This document shows positions 1 to 7,408 of a stretch of DNA of 64,000 nucleotides, piece after piece. The position numbers and the translations under genes are program-made. This DNA comes from CAZSSH01 sp964609825. Lineage in GTDB: Bacteria > Verrucomicrobiota > Lentisphaeria > Victivallales > Victivallaceae. Where the stretch lies: NCBI GenBank assembly GCA_964609825.1, contig CAZSSH010000004.1:372001-436000 (forward strand). Direction: 5' to 3'. How positions within the stretch are numbered: the first letter of the stretch is position 1; each line of letters begins with the position of its first letter. The notes beneath the pieces were generated by a model. That model ran no database searches, was not told the origin of the DNA, and worked only from the letters and a program-made list of their open reading frames with translations.

Positions 1-1
1 C

Positions 2-2191
2 GCTCAAACTTTGCCAGTTGGTGTGTCGAACGCTGCTCCGGAGCCAGTGTCGCATGGTCAGACAGAAGTTGTTCCCAAGACGGAACCCAAATCTCCGTCG
101 CTTTTCGCCGAACCCAAAAATCCCGTGATTGATTGGTCGGATGCTTCGTCCGATCCGGTGCCGACGCCGCGCGAGCCGTCTGAATTTGAGCGGCGAACCG
201 TCGAAATTTTGCATAAGATGTGGAGTTGGCTGACTGTGGGCGAGGAGTATCGCAACCCGGCGATGACGCGCGAGTATCAGGCGGCGACGACATGGCTGCT
301 GCGCTGCTCCATTTTGCTGATTGTGATCGGGGTGGGGTATTTTATCAAGTATTCGCACGACAACAGTTTGTTTCCGCCGGAGCTGCGCTTGAGTGTGGCG
401 GCGCTCTTTGCCTTGGGGATGTTGGGCGGCGGCTGTCTTTTGTTGAAGGGGAAATATAAATTTTTCGGTATTGCCATGATTGGCGGCGGTTTTGCCGGGC
501 TGTATCTGGTGGTGTATGCCTCGGTGTCGCTGTATCACTTGTTGACGGCGCCGGTCGGGTTGGGGGTATTGGTTTTACTGACCGCCGGGGGATGTTTGAT
601 GGCGTTAAAGCTCGATCAGATGCTGTTGGCGGTGCTGGCGATTGTCGGCGGTTACCTGGCGCCGATTTTGCTCAGTACCGGCAGCCACAACTTGACCGGG
701 CTCTATACTTATATGCTGGTGTTGACGCTGGGCGCGTTGGCGCTGGCGCGGTATCGCAACTGGCGGATTTTAAATCTTTTGACATTTGTTTTGACGTGGG
801 CTATCTTTTTTGCCGCATCGCCGTTTCAAAACAAGGAGGATCTGCTTTTGTCGCTCGGATTTGCGGGTGCATTTTTCCTGGCCTTTTCGCTCCTGTCGCT
901 GTTTTTTAATGTGGTCAACCAAGTAGCAATTACCTTGATCGAGCTCTTTTTCCAGATAATAAATACGCTGATCTTTTTGGGCGGGACGGTCCCAGTAGTG
1001 TGGAACGAGTACGGCAAAGAGCAGGCCGGAGCCTTGGCGCTCGCCGCGGCGTTTTATTATGCTCTGCAATTGGCATATTTGCTGTGGCGGAAATCCCAAG
1101 ACCGCAATTTGCTGTTGATGCAAGGTGTTTTTGCAACCTCGCTGCTGGCCTTGGCACTCCCCTTGATGCTGGTGCGCGACGCCATTACCATTGCCTGGTC
1201 GATTCAGGCGGCGGGGATGCTTTACCTTGGCTGCCGGAGCCGCTCCAACTTTATTGTAAAATTGGGCTTTGCCATTTTTGCGCTGGCCGCCGGGCGCTTG
1301 TTTGTGATCAATTTCCCGGAGTGTTACGGGCCGGGCGGCGCGGCGGATTTTGGCGTGCGGCTGATCAATTTCGGCGGTCTCATTGCAGCGTTGCTGGCGG
1401 GCTACTGGATACTGCACCGTTACGGCGAAGAAACCGTTGCCGTCCGGGGATGGCTGAGCCCGGCGGACCCGCCGGTATTAAAAACAGTTTTCTTTGTCGC
1501 CTTGCTGATTGTCGCTGTCGCCGGATTCGGCGAATTCGTCCGGGTGGGCCGGTTTTACTCCGAGGCGTGGTCGCAAGTCGGCATCTCCTGCTGGGGCGCA
1601 TTATTGCTCTTGCTGCTGGCATTTCTCCGGGGGCGGTATCAGGATCGCTGGATCTCCGGGGCGGCAATTTTGGGCATGGCGGCGCTGACGGTTTACTCGT
1701 TTGTCATTATTATTGAAAATGCCCGCTTAACTTACGACCCGGCGTGGGGGCTGATCCATTTGGGGAGCTATGTCGCGGTGCTGGGGATTGTGCTTGTCGG
1801 CGGACGGGTGCTGGGACAATCCGGCGGCGAGCCCAAGGCCATGTATGTGTTGTTAGCGCTGGCGGAAGTCATCTGGTTTTTTTATACCACCATGGAGCTT
1901 GATCACCTGATGCGGTTTTACTGCCCCGGCGGCGCCAAAATTGCGGTATCGCTGTTGTGGGGGGCTCATGCGTTGATGCTGGTCGCTCTGGGGGTGTTAT
2001 GCTCCTGGCGCAAGGCGCGTTTGATCGGCCTCATACTGCTTACCATTGCGATGTTTAAAGTATTTTTGGTCGATTTGAGCCATGCTCCGACCATTTACCG
2101 GGTGGCGGGGTGCATGGTGCTTGGCATCATCATGATGGCGGGCGCGTGGTTTTACACCCGTTTTCAATCGAGGCTGGATCATGAAGCATAA
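2..2191 (+). CDS. DUF2339 polytopic membrane protein (5' partial)
   Basis: The reading frame is open to the left edge, so the N-terminus is missing; the first in-window candidate start is TTG at 11. About 80 hydrophilic residues are followed by a dense series of membrane helices (roughly twenty) running to the C-terminus. The first helix, around WLLRCSILLIVIGVGYFIKY, has the R-x-G/LLxxGxxYFxKY character of the DUF2339 family of inner-membrane proteins, which usually also carry an N-terminal coiled coil; that part lies outside the window. It overlaps the downstream DUF3999 gene by 11 bp, and this pair is a recurrent one in Gram-negative bacteria. The function is unknown; a cell-envelope role is likely from topology and partner. 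There is no catalytic motif I recognise. Confidence 0.85.
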   Translation, partial: AQTLPVGVSNAAPEPVSHGQTEVVPKTEPKSPSLFAEPKNPVIDWSDASSDPVPTPREPSEFERRTVEILHKMWSWLTVGEEYRNPAMTREYQAATTWLLRCSILLIVIGVGYFIKYSHDNSLFPPELRLSVAALFALGMLGGGCLLLKGKYKFFGIAMIGGGFAGLYLVVYASVSLYHLLTAPVGLGVLVLLTAGGCLMALKLDQMLLAVLAIVGGYLAPILLSTGSHNLTGLYTYMLVLTLGALALARYRNWRILNLLTFVLTWAIFFAASPFQNKEDLLLSLGFAGAFFLAFSLLSLFFNVVNQVAITLIELFFQIINTLIFLGGTVPVVWNEYGKEQAGALALAAAFYYALQLAYLLWRKSQDRNLLLMQGVFATSLLALALPLMLVRDAITIAWSIQAAGMLYLGCRSRSNFIVKLGFAIFALAAGRLFVINFPECYGPGGAADFGVRLINFGGLIAALLAGYWILHRYGEETVAVRGWLSPADPPVLKTVFFVALLIVAVAGFGEFVRVGRFYSEAWSQVGISCWGALLLLLLAFLRGRYQDRWISGAAILGMAALTVYSFVIIIENARLTYDPAWGLIHLGSYVAVLGIVLVGGRVLGQSGGEPKAMYVLLALAEVIWFFYTTMELDHLMRFYCPGGAKIAVSLLWGAHALMLVALGVLCSWRKARLIGLILLTIAMFKVFLVDLSHAPTIYRVAGCMVLGIIMMAGAWFYTRFQSRLDHEA

Positions 2192-3494
2192 GTTAATCGT
2201 CATTGCGGCTTTGGCAATCCCGCTCATTGTTGGCGGGGCCCGGATCGAAGATTTTCCGCGGGTGAGGAGTCTGACCCCGGCGGGGGGCGCACAGGCGGTG
2301 CCCGGAGAGCTGGGGATTGTCCAACTCGATGCGGCAATTTACCGCGATACCGATGATTTGCCGCAATCGCTGCGGATCTTTGATGCCGCAAACCGGGAAA
2401 TCCCGTTTTTGCTGGTCAAAAATCAGTCGCAGGAGGAGTCTCCGGATCGGCGTTTCCGGCCGGTGGATACCCGCATTACCGCCTGGCAGCAGCGTGCCGA
2501 CGGTTCGGCGCTGCTGCGGTTTGAAACAACCAAAGCGCCGGATAATCCGCTTGTCCGGATCGAGCTGGATACCGCGGACAAGGATTTTGACAAACAAATC
2601 TGCCTTTATGCCGTGGATGCCGACGGTAAACGCAAGCAGTTGCAGGGAGGCCCGTTTTTCGATTATTCGTCAAAAGTGGCGCTGACGCAACGGAGTTTGG
2701 ATTTTCCGGCAACGACCGCCCGCTGTTTTGAGCTGGTGATCGAGAATTATAGGGAGTTCGTCGACTCGCCGGTACGGCAAATGGTCAGCGGCTCGGAAAA
2801 TTATGTCAAGAGCACCCAGCTGCGGCGCGAGTTAAAATTGGATAAAGTGACATTATTTGAGGAAGACAGGTTTATTGCCGAGCCGATATTGGAGCCGGTC
2901 GCTTTGGAGTGGACTAAAAAAGAGCTGGAGCACAAGACGCAAATCAAGTTTTCCGCCGCAAAAACATCGCTCATGCGCATCAAATTGGAGATCGGTGAAG
3001 CGAATTTCTCCCGGAGATTTGATTTATATGACGACAATGACCGAAAACTGGCGTTGGGCAGACTCAAGAGAATTACCGAAAACGGCGTGCGTAAAGTCGA
3101 TGATGTCGTTATTGAGTTGAACGGTCAGCGCGTGGATCAATATCGATTGGTGATTGTCAATGATGACGACGCGCCTTTGACAATCACCCGGATATCCGGC
3201 CAAAGCGAAGCTTGGAGTTTGTTGTTTTTTATCCCGTCCGCGGAGCAAATGCCGCTGCGTTGCGCTTACGGTGCGGTGGTTGGCGTGCCGGGATTTGACA
3301 TTGGTGAAGTGGTGCATTACACCCCGGGAAAACATTATACGCCGTTTGTTTTGGGGCAAGCACAGACTCAGACGGCTGCGCCCGGACCGCGCGATTACCG
3401 CTGGCTTTATTATTGGGTGATGGCCGCGGTTGCCGTTGCAATCGTTGCCGTGGTGTTTTGGGGCATTAAAAAGGTCAACCGACTCGAAGAATAA
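2181..3494 (+). CDS. DUF3999-like envelope protein
   Basis: This 437-residue protein has an N-terminal signal peptide (MKHKLIVIAALAIPLIVGGA), a long beta-rich extracytoplasmic region and one C-terminal membrane helix near residues 409-430 followed by a short basic tail (KKVNRLEE). The architecture matches the DUF3999 family, whose genes typically follow DUF2339 genes. The ATG lies inside the 3' end of the upstream gene, so translation is probably coupled. The predicted topology is a large periplasmic domain anchored in the inner membrane, perhaps forming a complex with the DUF2339 partner. Biochemical function is not established, and no enzyme motif is visible. Confidence 0.8.
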   Translation: MKHKLIVIAALAIPLIVGGARIEDFPRVRSLTPAGGAQAVPGELGIVQLDAAIYRDTDDLPQSLRIFDAANREIPFLLVKNQSQEESPDRRFRPVDTRITAWQQRADGSALLRFETTKAPDNPLVRIELDTADKDFDKQICLYAVDADGKRKQLQGGPFFDYSSKVALTQRSLDFPATTARCFELVIENYREFVDSPVRQMVSGSENYVKSTQLRRELKLDKVTLFEEDRFIAEPILEPVALEWTKKELEHKTQIKFSAAKTSLMRIKLEIGEANFSRRFDLYDDNDRKLALGRLKRITENGVRKVDDVVIELNGQRVDQYRLVIVNDDDAPLTITRISGQSEAWSLLFFIPSAEQMPLRCAYGAVVGVPGFDIGEVVHYTPGKHYTPFVLGQAQTQTAAPGPRDYRWLYYWVMAAVAVAIVAVVFWGIKKVNRLEE

Positions 3495-3505
3495 TCTGCA
3501 TCACC

Positions 3506-3540
3506 AAAAAAAGGGCCGGACGGCGAAGTCCGTCCGACCC
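3506..3540 (-). terminator. Intrinsic terminator of hsp20
   Basis: Read on the minus strand, an 11-bp stem (GGGTCGGACGG with CCGTCCGGCCC, one T-G wobble) around a 6-nt loop is followed directly by at least seven T residues. It lies just after the hsp20 stop codon. On the plus strand the same hairpin lacks a T tract, so it is oriented for hsp20. Confidence 0.85.
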
Positions 3541-3615
3541 GCCCGGCTGAGGGAAGGGTGACTCATCCGGGTTTTGGCCCGACACTGCGGTTTTCAGCGC
3601 TGGGCCCGGGGAAAA

Positions 3616-4083
3616 TCAGCTGCGCTTAATGTCAATCTTGCGCACGGTTTCACGTTTGGTTTCGTCTTTGGGCAGCGTAACAGTTAAGACGCCGTCCTTA
3701 AACTCGGCGGTGACTTTATCCAAGTCAAGGCCGTCGGGGAGGGCAAAGGCGCGCTCAAAGCTGCCGTAGCTCCGTTCGGAGATATGGTATCCTTTTTCTT
3801 CGCCCGTGCGCTCATTGCGTTTTTCGCCCCTGACGCGCAGCACACCTTCGTCGATGGTGAGGTCGACGTCTTTTTCGGCCATGCCGGGAAGTTCGGCGGC
3901 GATGGCGAGTTTTTCGGCACTTTCGGTAACTTCAAAGCTGGGCATGAAGTCACCGCGGCCGGACATAATACCGCCAAAGTCTTTGCCGAAAAAGCGACGG
4001 ATCAATTCATCCATCGGCATCACTGACCGTTCAGCGGGGGCGATGCTGGTTTCCGGTTTTTTCCACAGTAAATTGTTTCTCAT
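3616..4083 (-). CDS. Hsp20 / alpha-crystallin small heat-shock protein
   Basis: This 155-residue protein is an ATP-independent holdase chaperone of the Hsp20 family. A variable N-terminal arm (to about residue 45) is followed by an alpha-crystallin domain of about 90 residues. The segments FEVTESAEKLAIAAELPGM, VDLTIDEGVLRVRGEKR and the C-terminal GVLTVTLPK, with its A-x-x-x-(N/D)-G-V-L signature, are diagnostic. The length is typical. A GAGGTG ribosome-binding site precedes the ATG. An unusually good sigma-54 promoter lies about 130 bp upstream and a strong terminator follows, so the gene appears monocistronic. No CIRCE inverted repeat was seen, so HrcA control is not supported. Confidence 0.97.
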   Translation of the reverse strand: MRNNLLWKKPETSIAPAERSVMPMDELIRRFFGKDFGGIMSGRGDFMPSFEVTESAEKLAIAAELPGMAEKDVDLTIDEGVLRVRGEKRNERTGEEKGYHISERSYGSFERAFALPDGLDLDKVTAEFKDGVLTVTLPKDETKRETVRKIDIKRS

Positions 4084-4144
4084 AATAACACCTCATATTT
4101 TACATTTCTTTTCATTTTTTTATCGTTAAATCGCAGGGGAAAAC

Positions 4145-4159
4145 TCAATGTTTCAGCAT
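4145..4159 (-). promoter_or_regulatory. Possible 4-residue leader ORF in the hsp20 5' UTR
   Basis: On the minus strand a perfect Shine-Dalgarno sequence AAGGAGGTGA (4167-4176) sits 7 nt before ATG CTG AAA CAT TGA. It lies between the sigma-54 promoter and hsp20 and is out of frame with hsp20. It is either a leader peptide that tunes expression, a ribosome standby site, or coincidence. Confidence 0.25.
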
Positions 4160-4227
4160 TATTTTTTCACCTCCTTTTCAGGTTTATTGGGGGCGTCTCC
4201 GATGACGCTTATTTCACCTTTATATCC

Positions 4228-4244
4228 AGCAAACGCCGTGCCAA
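4228..4244 (-). promoter_or_regulatory. Sigma-54 (RpoN) promoter upstream of hsp20
   Basis: The minus strand reads TTGGCACGGCGTTTGCT, which matches the -24/-12 consensus YTGGCACG-N4-TTGCW at every defined position. The predicted start near 4217 gives a leader of about 130 nt before hsp20. Sigma-54 control would require an enhancer-binding activator, which is not encoded in the window. Confidence 0.75.
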
Positions 4245-4361
4245 GGCAATCGCTCCCGCCGGACACGCGGACGACCGCGCCGGGATTGGGACAAAATGGC
4301 GCAAATACTGTGACAATTTGACGCAACTAATTAAATATAATACATTGTATTGCAGTTGATT

Positions 4362-4472
4362 GTGAATTTTAAAATCACTTTTTATGCTCCGGTGCTTTGG
4401 GCGGCGGCGGTTTTTTTGTCGCCGGATTTGCGGCAAGGCGATTTGTATTTATGGCTGAAGTGGTTATATTAA
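4362..4472 (+). CDS. Possible small ORF, 36 residues
   Basis: GTG at 4362 opens a 36-codon frame whose product has a hydrophobic N-terminal half (FYAPVLWAAAVFLSPDL) and a Trp/Leu/Tyr-rich end. It could be a small membrane peptide or the decayed start of a VanZ-like protein. There is no clear ribosome-binding site. It fills part of the otherwise gene-free 4084-4514 interval. Low support. Confidence 0.2.
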   Translation: MNFKITFYAPVLWAAAVFLSPDLRQGDLYLWLKWLY

Positions 4473-4514
4473 CTGCCAAGTATTGTATTGATGACGGGTA
4501 AACGGGAGGCAATG

Positions 4515-4979
4515 ATGAATCACAACGGCGTTTTGCCGATTACTTTGGTTTGCGGCAAGGTTTTTTTAATCACCGGGATTACCGGGACGATGGTACTGGC
4601 GATTGTCTGCGTGCTGCTGCCTCCCGAGTTAAAATTGATGGTGCTCTCAGGAGCAGTGTTTCCGATTTTTTGGGTATTGGGCCTGATTTTGTTTATCATT
4701 GGCAAGCAAAGGCTTAAAAAGCAGCTCATGATCCGCCTCAAAGGTGCCGTGGCTCAGGCAGCGGTGACCGAGATTTTGCCCCTCGGACGGCGGCCGGTGC
4801 GCAAGATGAGTGTTTACGGCGCGGTGGTGGAGCTCAAACTCGCCGAGGGCGCCGTGACGCGCGCGCGGCTCTACTTTTACGGTCAGGATTACGCCAAAAT
4901 CGAGCAGGCGTTAAAGAATCAGAGCCGGATTGAAGTTATTTATTGCCCGGAAATCCCGGATGAAGTCGTTTTTCCCTAA
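4515..4979 (+). CDS. Small membrane protein of unknown function
   Basis: This roughly 154-residue protein has two membrane helices (about residues 6-32 and 40-62) and a C-terminal soluble domain of about 90 residues that is rich in beta-strand and ends PDEVVFP. The start was placed at ATG 4515 because GGGAGG (4504-4509) is well spaced from it; ATG 4512 and an upstream TTG are alternatives. The fold resembles DUF3592-like proteins (two helices plus a beta domain), but I cannot assign the family. It ends 9 bp before the DUF4932 gene and is probably cotranscribed with it. Confidence 0.7.
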   Translation: MNHNGVLPITLVCGKVFLITGITGTMVLAIVCVLLPPELKLMVLSGAVFPIFWVLGLILFIIGKQRLKKQLMIRLKGAVAQAAVTEILPLGRRPVRKMSVYGAVVELKLAEGAVTRARLYFYGQDYAKIEQALKNQSRIEVIYCPEIPDEVVFP

Positions 4980-4988
4980 AAGGACGGT

Positions 4989-6419
4989 ATGATGAGAATT
5001 TTTTTATTGCTTGGTTTGTGGTTGGCTGCATGGTCGGTCAGTGCGGCGCCGGTGGCGATCGGGCCCGACCCGCGGGTGGATTTGCTGGCAACCGTGTTTC
5101 GGCTCGCCGGCAACCCGGAGTACCGCTGCGAGAACCCGGCGTCGCCCTACGAAAAAGAGTTTGCCTTTAAGTTTGACCCCTTTAAAAGTCACCCGGCCGT
5201 CAAGATGGCCGTCGAGCTTCGCCGCCGCAATGGAGTAAGTTATGACGCGGTGATGGATTACGCGGTGCACCTTGACTCGATGGAGCATCTCTCCTTGCTC
5301 CCCGGCTCGGAGGACACACTGGATCAACGCTGGCCGCGCGGCAATCTGGAGGAATTCGGCACCGCTCTGCAGAGCTTTGCCAAAGAAACGGCATTTTTGG
5401 CCTTTTACAATGCCAATGTTAAAAAGTATGACGATTACAATCAATTTTACCGCAACGCTTTGGCTTACTCGGAGGCGGAAAAGTGGCTGCAGGGTTTTTT
5501 CGGCGATTTGCCGACGCGTTCGGTAATTGTCCCCTCGATGCTGCCGCGCGGCGGTTACGGAGTGTCGGCGCGGCGTGACGGCGTATTGGAAACCTTTGCT
5601 GTCTTTGGCGTGCCTTCGCGGTTGCGCGAGTTTGACAACTTGGCTGCCAAACAAAAACTCGATTTTTGCTCCTTTGTCGTACATGAGCTCAGCCATCCGA
5701 CCGTCAATGAACTGGTGGAGCAAGCTTACCCGCAGCTGAGTGAAGTCGCCGTACTCGCCTTTGTCCCGGTACAGGAAAAAATGCGCCGTCAGGCGTATGC
5801 CAACCCCAATACATTGATGATCGAGTCGTTTAACCGCGCGGTCAATATCGTTTATTTGACCGAACGCTTTGGCGCGGATGCGGCGCAGGAGGTTTTGGAT
5901 CAGGAGAAAGCCAACGGGTTTGAGCTCCTGCCGCTGCTTTGCGAGACCATCAACTCCGAGCGCCAAAAGAGCGGCAAGGATTGGAGCTTTGTCAAAACCT
6001 TTCCCGCGCTCGTGTCGGTGCTCAACGGCCCGGAGGCCAAAGCGGTGATTGCCGAGTCCACCCGGGCTCGGCAGGCGCTGGTTCCCAAAATCGTGTCGGT
6101 GACTCCGGCCAACGGCGATCAAAATGTCGATCCTGCGACCAAGGTCATCACCGTGGTGTTTGACCGGCCGATGCGCGACAAATCCTGGGCGGTGTGTCAG
6201 GCGTCGGCGGAGAGTTTCCCCGAGGTGAAAAAAGTATCGTATGACAGCAGCTGCAAGATTTTGACCATTGAAACAGCATTAAAGCCGGAGCATGATTATC
6301 TGCTTTTTTTGAATGCCGACCGCTTCCGGTCATTTATCAGCTACGAGGGGTATTGTCTTGACGACTACACCTACCGTTTCCGCACCGGCAAAGCGTCGGC
6401 ACCGGCGGTTTCGCGTTGA
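4989..6419 (+). CDS. DUF4932-like secreted HEXXH protein with C-terminal Ig-like domain
   Basis: This 476-residue protein starts with a signal peptide (MMRIFLLLGLWLAAWSVSAA). The central region resembles DUF4932 and contains H232-E-L-S-H236, an HEXXH zinc-metallopeptidase motif, in the setting SFVVHELSHPTVNELVEQ. The C-terminus from about residue 365 (PKIVSVTPANGDQNVDPATK ... VVFDRPM) is a Big_5 / SbsA-type Ig-like domain that often marks surface proteins. The likely role is a periplasmic or surface metallopeptidase, but the substrate is unknown and activity is inferred from the motif. A stem-loop with T5 follows at 6423. Confidence 0.75.
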   Translation: MMRIFLLLGLWLAAWSVSAAPVAIGPDPRVDLLATVFRLAGNPEYRCENPASPYEKEFAFKFDPFKSHPAVKMAVELRRRNGVSYDAVMDYAVHLDSMEHLSLLPGSEDTLDQRWPRGNLEEFGTALQSFAKETAFLAFYNANVKKYDDYNQFYRNALAYSEAEKWLQGFFGDLPTRSVIVPSMLPRGGYGVSARRDGVLETFAVFGVPSRLREFDNLAAKQKLDFCSFVVHELSHPTVNELVEQAYPQLSEVAVLAFVPVQEKMRRQAYANPNTLMIESFNRAVNIVYLTERFGADAAQEVLDQEKANGFELLPLLCETINSERQKSGKDWSFVKTFPALVSVLNGPEAKAVIAESTRARQALVPKIVSVTPANGDQNVDPATKVITVVFDRPMRDKSWAVCQASAESFPEVKKVSYDSSCKILTIETALKPEHDYLLFLNADRFRSFISYEGYCLDDYTYRFRTGKASAPAVSR

Positions 6420-6422
6420 AGG

Positions 6423-6449
6423 TTGCGGCCAATCATTGGCGCAATTTTT
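6423..6449 (+). terminator. Probable intrinsic terminator after the DUF4932 gene
   Basis: TTGC...GCAA with an inner CCA/TGG pairing (TTGCGGCCAATCATTGGCGC) is followed by TTTTT immediately after the stop codon. The stem is short and bulged. Confidence 0.5.
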
Positions 6450-6472
6450 ATCGGATTTTTTTGAAATTGAGC

Positions 6473-6500
6473 TTGACATTTGACCAAAATGTGTTAAATT
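6473..6500 (+). promoter_or_regulatory. Sigma-70-like promoter of the tRNA-Gly/tRNA-Tyr unit
   Basis: A consensus TTGACA at 6473-6478 and TAAATT at 6495-6500, separated by 16 bp, lie about 50 bp before tRNA-Gly. Confidence 0.6.
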
Positions 6501-6550
6501 ATACACACAGCAGCGTCAAAAACGCTTGTTGAGGCTGATGCATAAGATGT

Positions 6551-6624
6551 GCGGGTATGGCATAACGGCTGTGCACCAGCCTTCCAAGCTGGTAATACGG
6601 GTTCGACTCCCGTTACCCGCTCCA
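6551..6624 (+). tRNA. tRNA-Gly (anticodon TCC)
   Basis: The 74-nt sequence folds as a cloverleaf. The acceptor stem is GCGGGTA/TACCCGC, the D-stem GCAT/GTGC, the anticodon stem CCAGC/GCTGG with loop CTTCCAA, and the T-loop is GTTCGACTC. The 3' CCA is encoded. Discriminator T and anticodon TCC fit tRNA-Gly. Confidence 0.97.
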
Positions 6625-6639
6625 ATATTGTTTTAATGT

Positions 6640-6724
6640 GGTGGAATTCCCGAGCGGCCAAAGGGGGCAGACTGTAAATCTGCTGTCACCGACTTCGATG
6701 GTTCGAATCCATCTTCCACCACCA
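6640..6724 (+). tRNA. tRNA-Tyr (anticodon GTA)
   Basis: The 85-nt class II tRNA has acceptor stem GGTGGAA/TTCCACC, anticodon stem CAGA/TCTG around CTGTAAA, a long variable arm and an encoded CCA. It follows tRNA-Gly by 15 nt and is probably processed from the same transcript. Confidence 0.97.
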
Positions 6725-6736
6725 TTTTTATACTCA

Positions 6737-6764
6737 AAACGGCACCATTTGGTGCCGTTTTTTT
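6737..6764 (+). terminator. Intrinsic terminator of the tRNA operon
   Basis: AAACGGCACC-ATTT-GGTGCCGTTT is a near-perfect hairpin with a T-rich 3' side, 13 nt after tRNA-Tyr. Confidence 0.9.
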
Positions 6765-6799
6765 ATTGTCGGTTTTGGCCATATGCGGGGGCATATTGA

Positions 6800-7380
6800 T
6801 TACATTAAATCGGAGTGAAAATAACCGGGGCGGAAAATAGCAAGCGTTGGATTCAAGCGGCATAATATTCGGGATTGTTGCTTGGGCAATGATCTATTTT
6901 TTCTTAACTCGGAGGCTGATTTGCCAAGGTGTGCACGGCACATCCGAGCCAGATAATTGGCATCTTAAAATCCGTAGCGGATTGCGATTTCATAAAAGGA
7001 ACAATTAGAATGTTGTAAAAAACGCAGCGCCTGCAGTATCTGCAAATTGAGCAGATATTGCAACGGAGAGTTTCCGGTTGTGTTGTGAAAATAGCGGAAA
7101 AAACCGCGGCACGGCATTCCTGGCGGACAAAAGCATCCATGGCGATATTTTCGCCAAGATACTGATTCATAAATTGAATGATGTCACTGAGCTGCAAATT
7201 GAATATGACGCGGCGACGGCATTTCCAGACAACAGCGATGCTCCGCTGCATTTTTATATTGATGTCAGGCATTTTGAAATCGAGTTGCACGGCAAATGGC
7301 AAAAGGTTTTTCGCAACAAATCATTGAGCATTCCGCACGGTGGTCTTTTGGCGACAATTAAAACATGGCTGCCGTCAGGA
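6800..7380 (-). pseudogene. Decayed AraC-family transcriptional regulator
   Basis: Translated on the minus strand, an AraC-type DNA-binding domain is spread over two frames. One frame (about 7119-7200) reads LSDIIQFMNQYLGENIAM then DAFVRQ, the end of the linker and the first HTH. After a one-base-type frameshift near 7110-7120, another frame reads FFRYFHNTTGNSPLQYLLNL, then EIAIRYGF, a TAA stop at 6965-6967, then DANYLARMCRAHLGKSASEL. The last block is the classic second-HTH signature (GFsDxxYlxRxfrxxlGxSpsexR). A frameshift plus an in-frame stop mean it is not functional as written. The upstream sensor part (to about 7380) is too degraded to define. It lies just downstream of the GH2 gene on the same strand and may once have served that locus. 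Nothing else is visible between 6765 and 7408. Confidence 0.75.
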
Positions 7381-7408
7381 TTGATCCCCAATTAATTTCA
7401 TGCACGAG

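Noticed and set aside
4084..4227. CIRCE or ROSE-type heat-shock element before hsp20
   Set aside because: No TTAGCACTC-N9-GAGTGCTAA repeat and no clear four-U thermometer pairing with the ribosome site could be found by eye.
5004..6122. A 372-residue open frame antisense to the DUF4932 gene
   Set aside because: Basic, low-complexity translation with no start context, while the plus strand has a signal peptide and HEXXH motif.
6904..7302. A single intact 132-residue minus-strand protein
   Set aside because: Only part of this frame resembles AraC; the homologous residues continue in another frame, so it is a broken gene.
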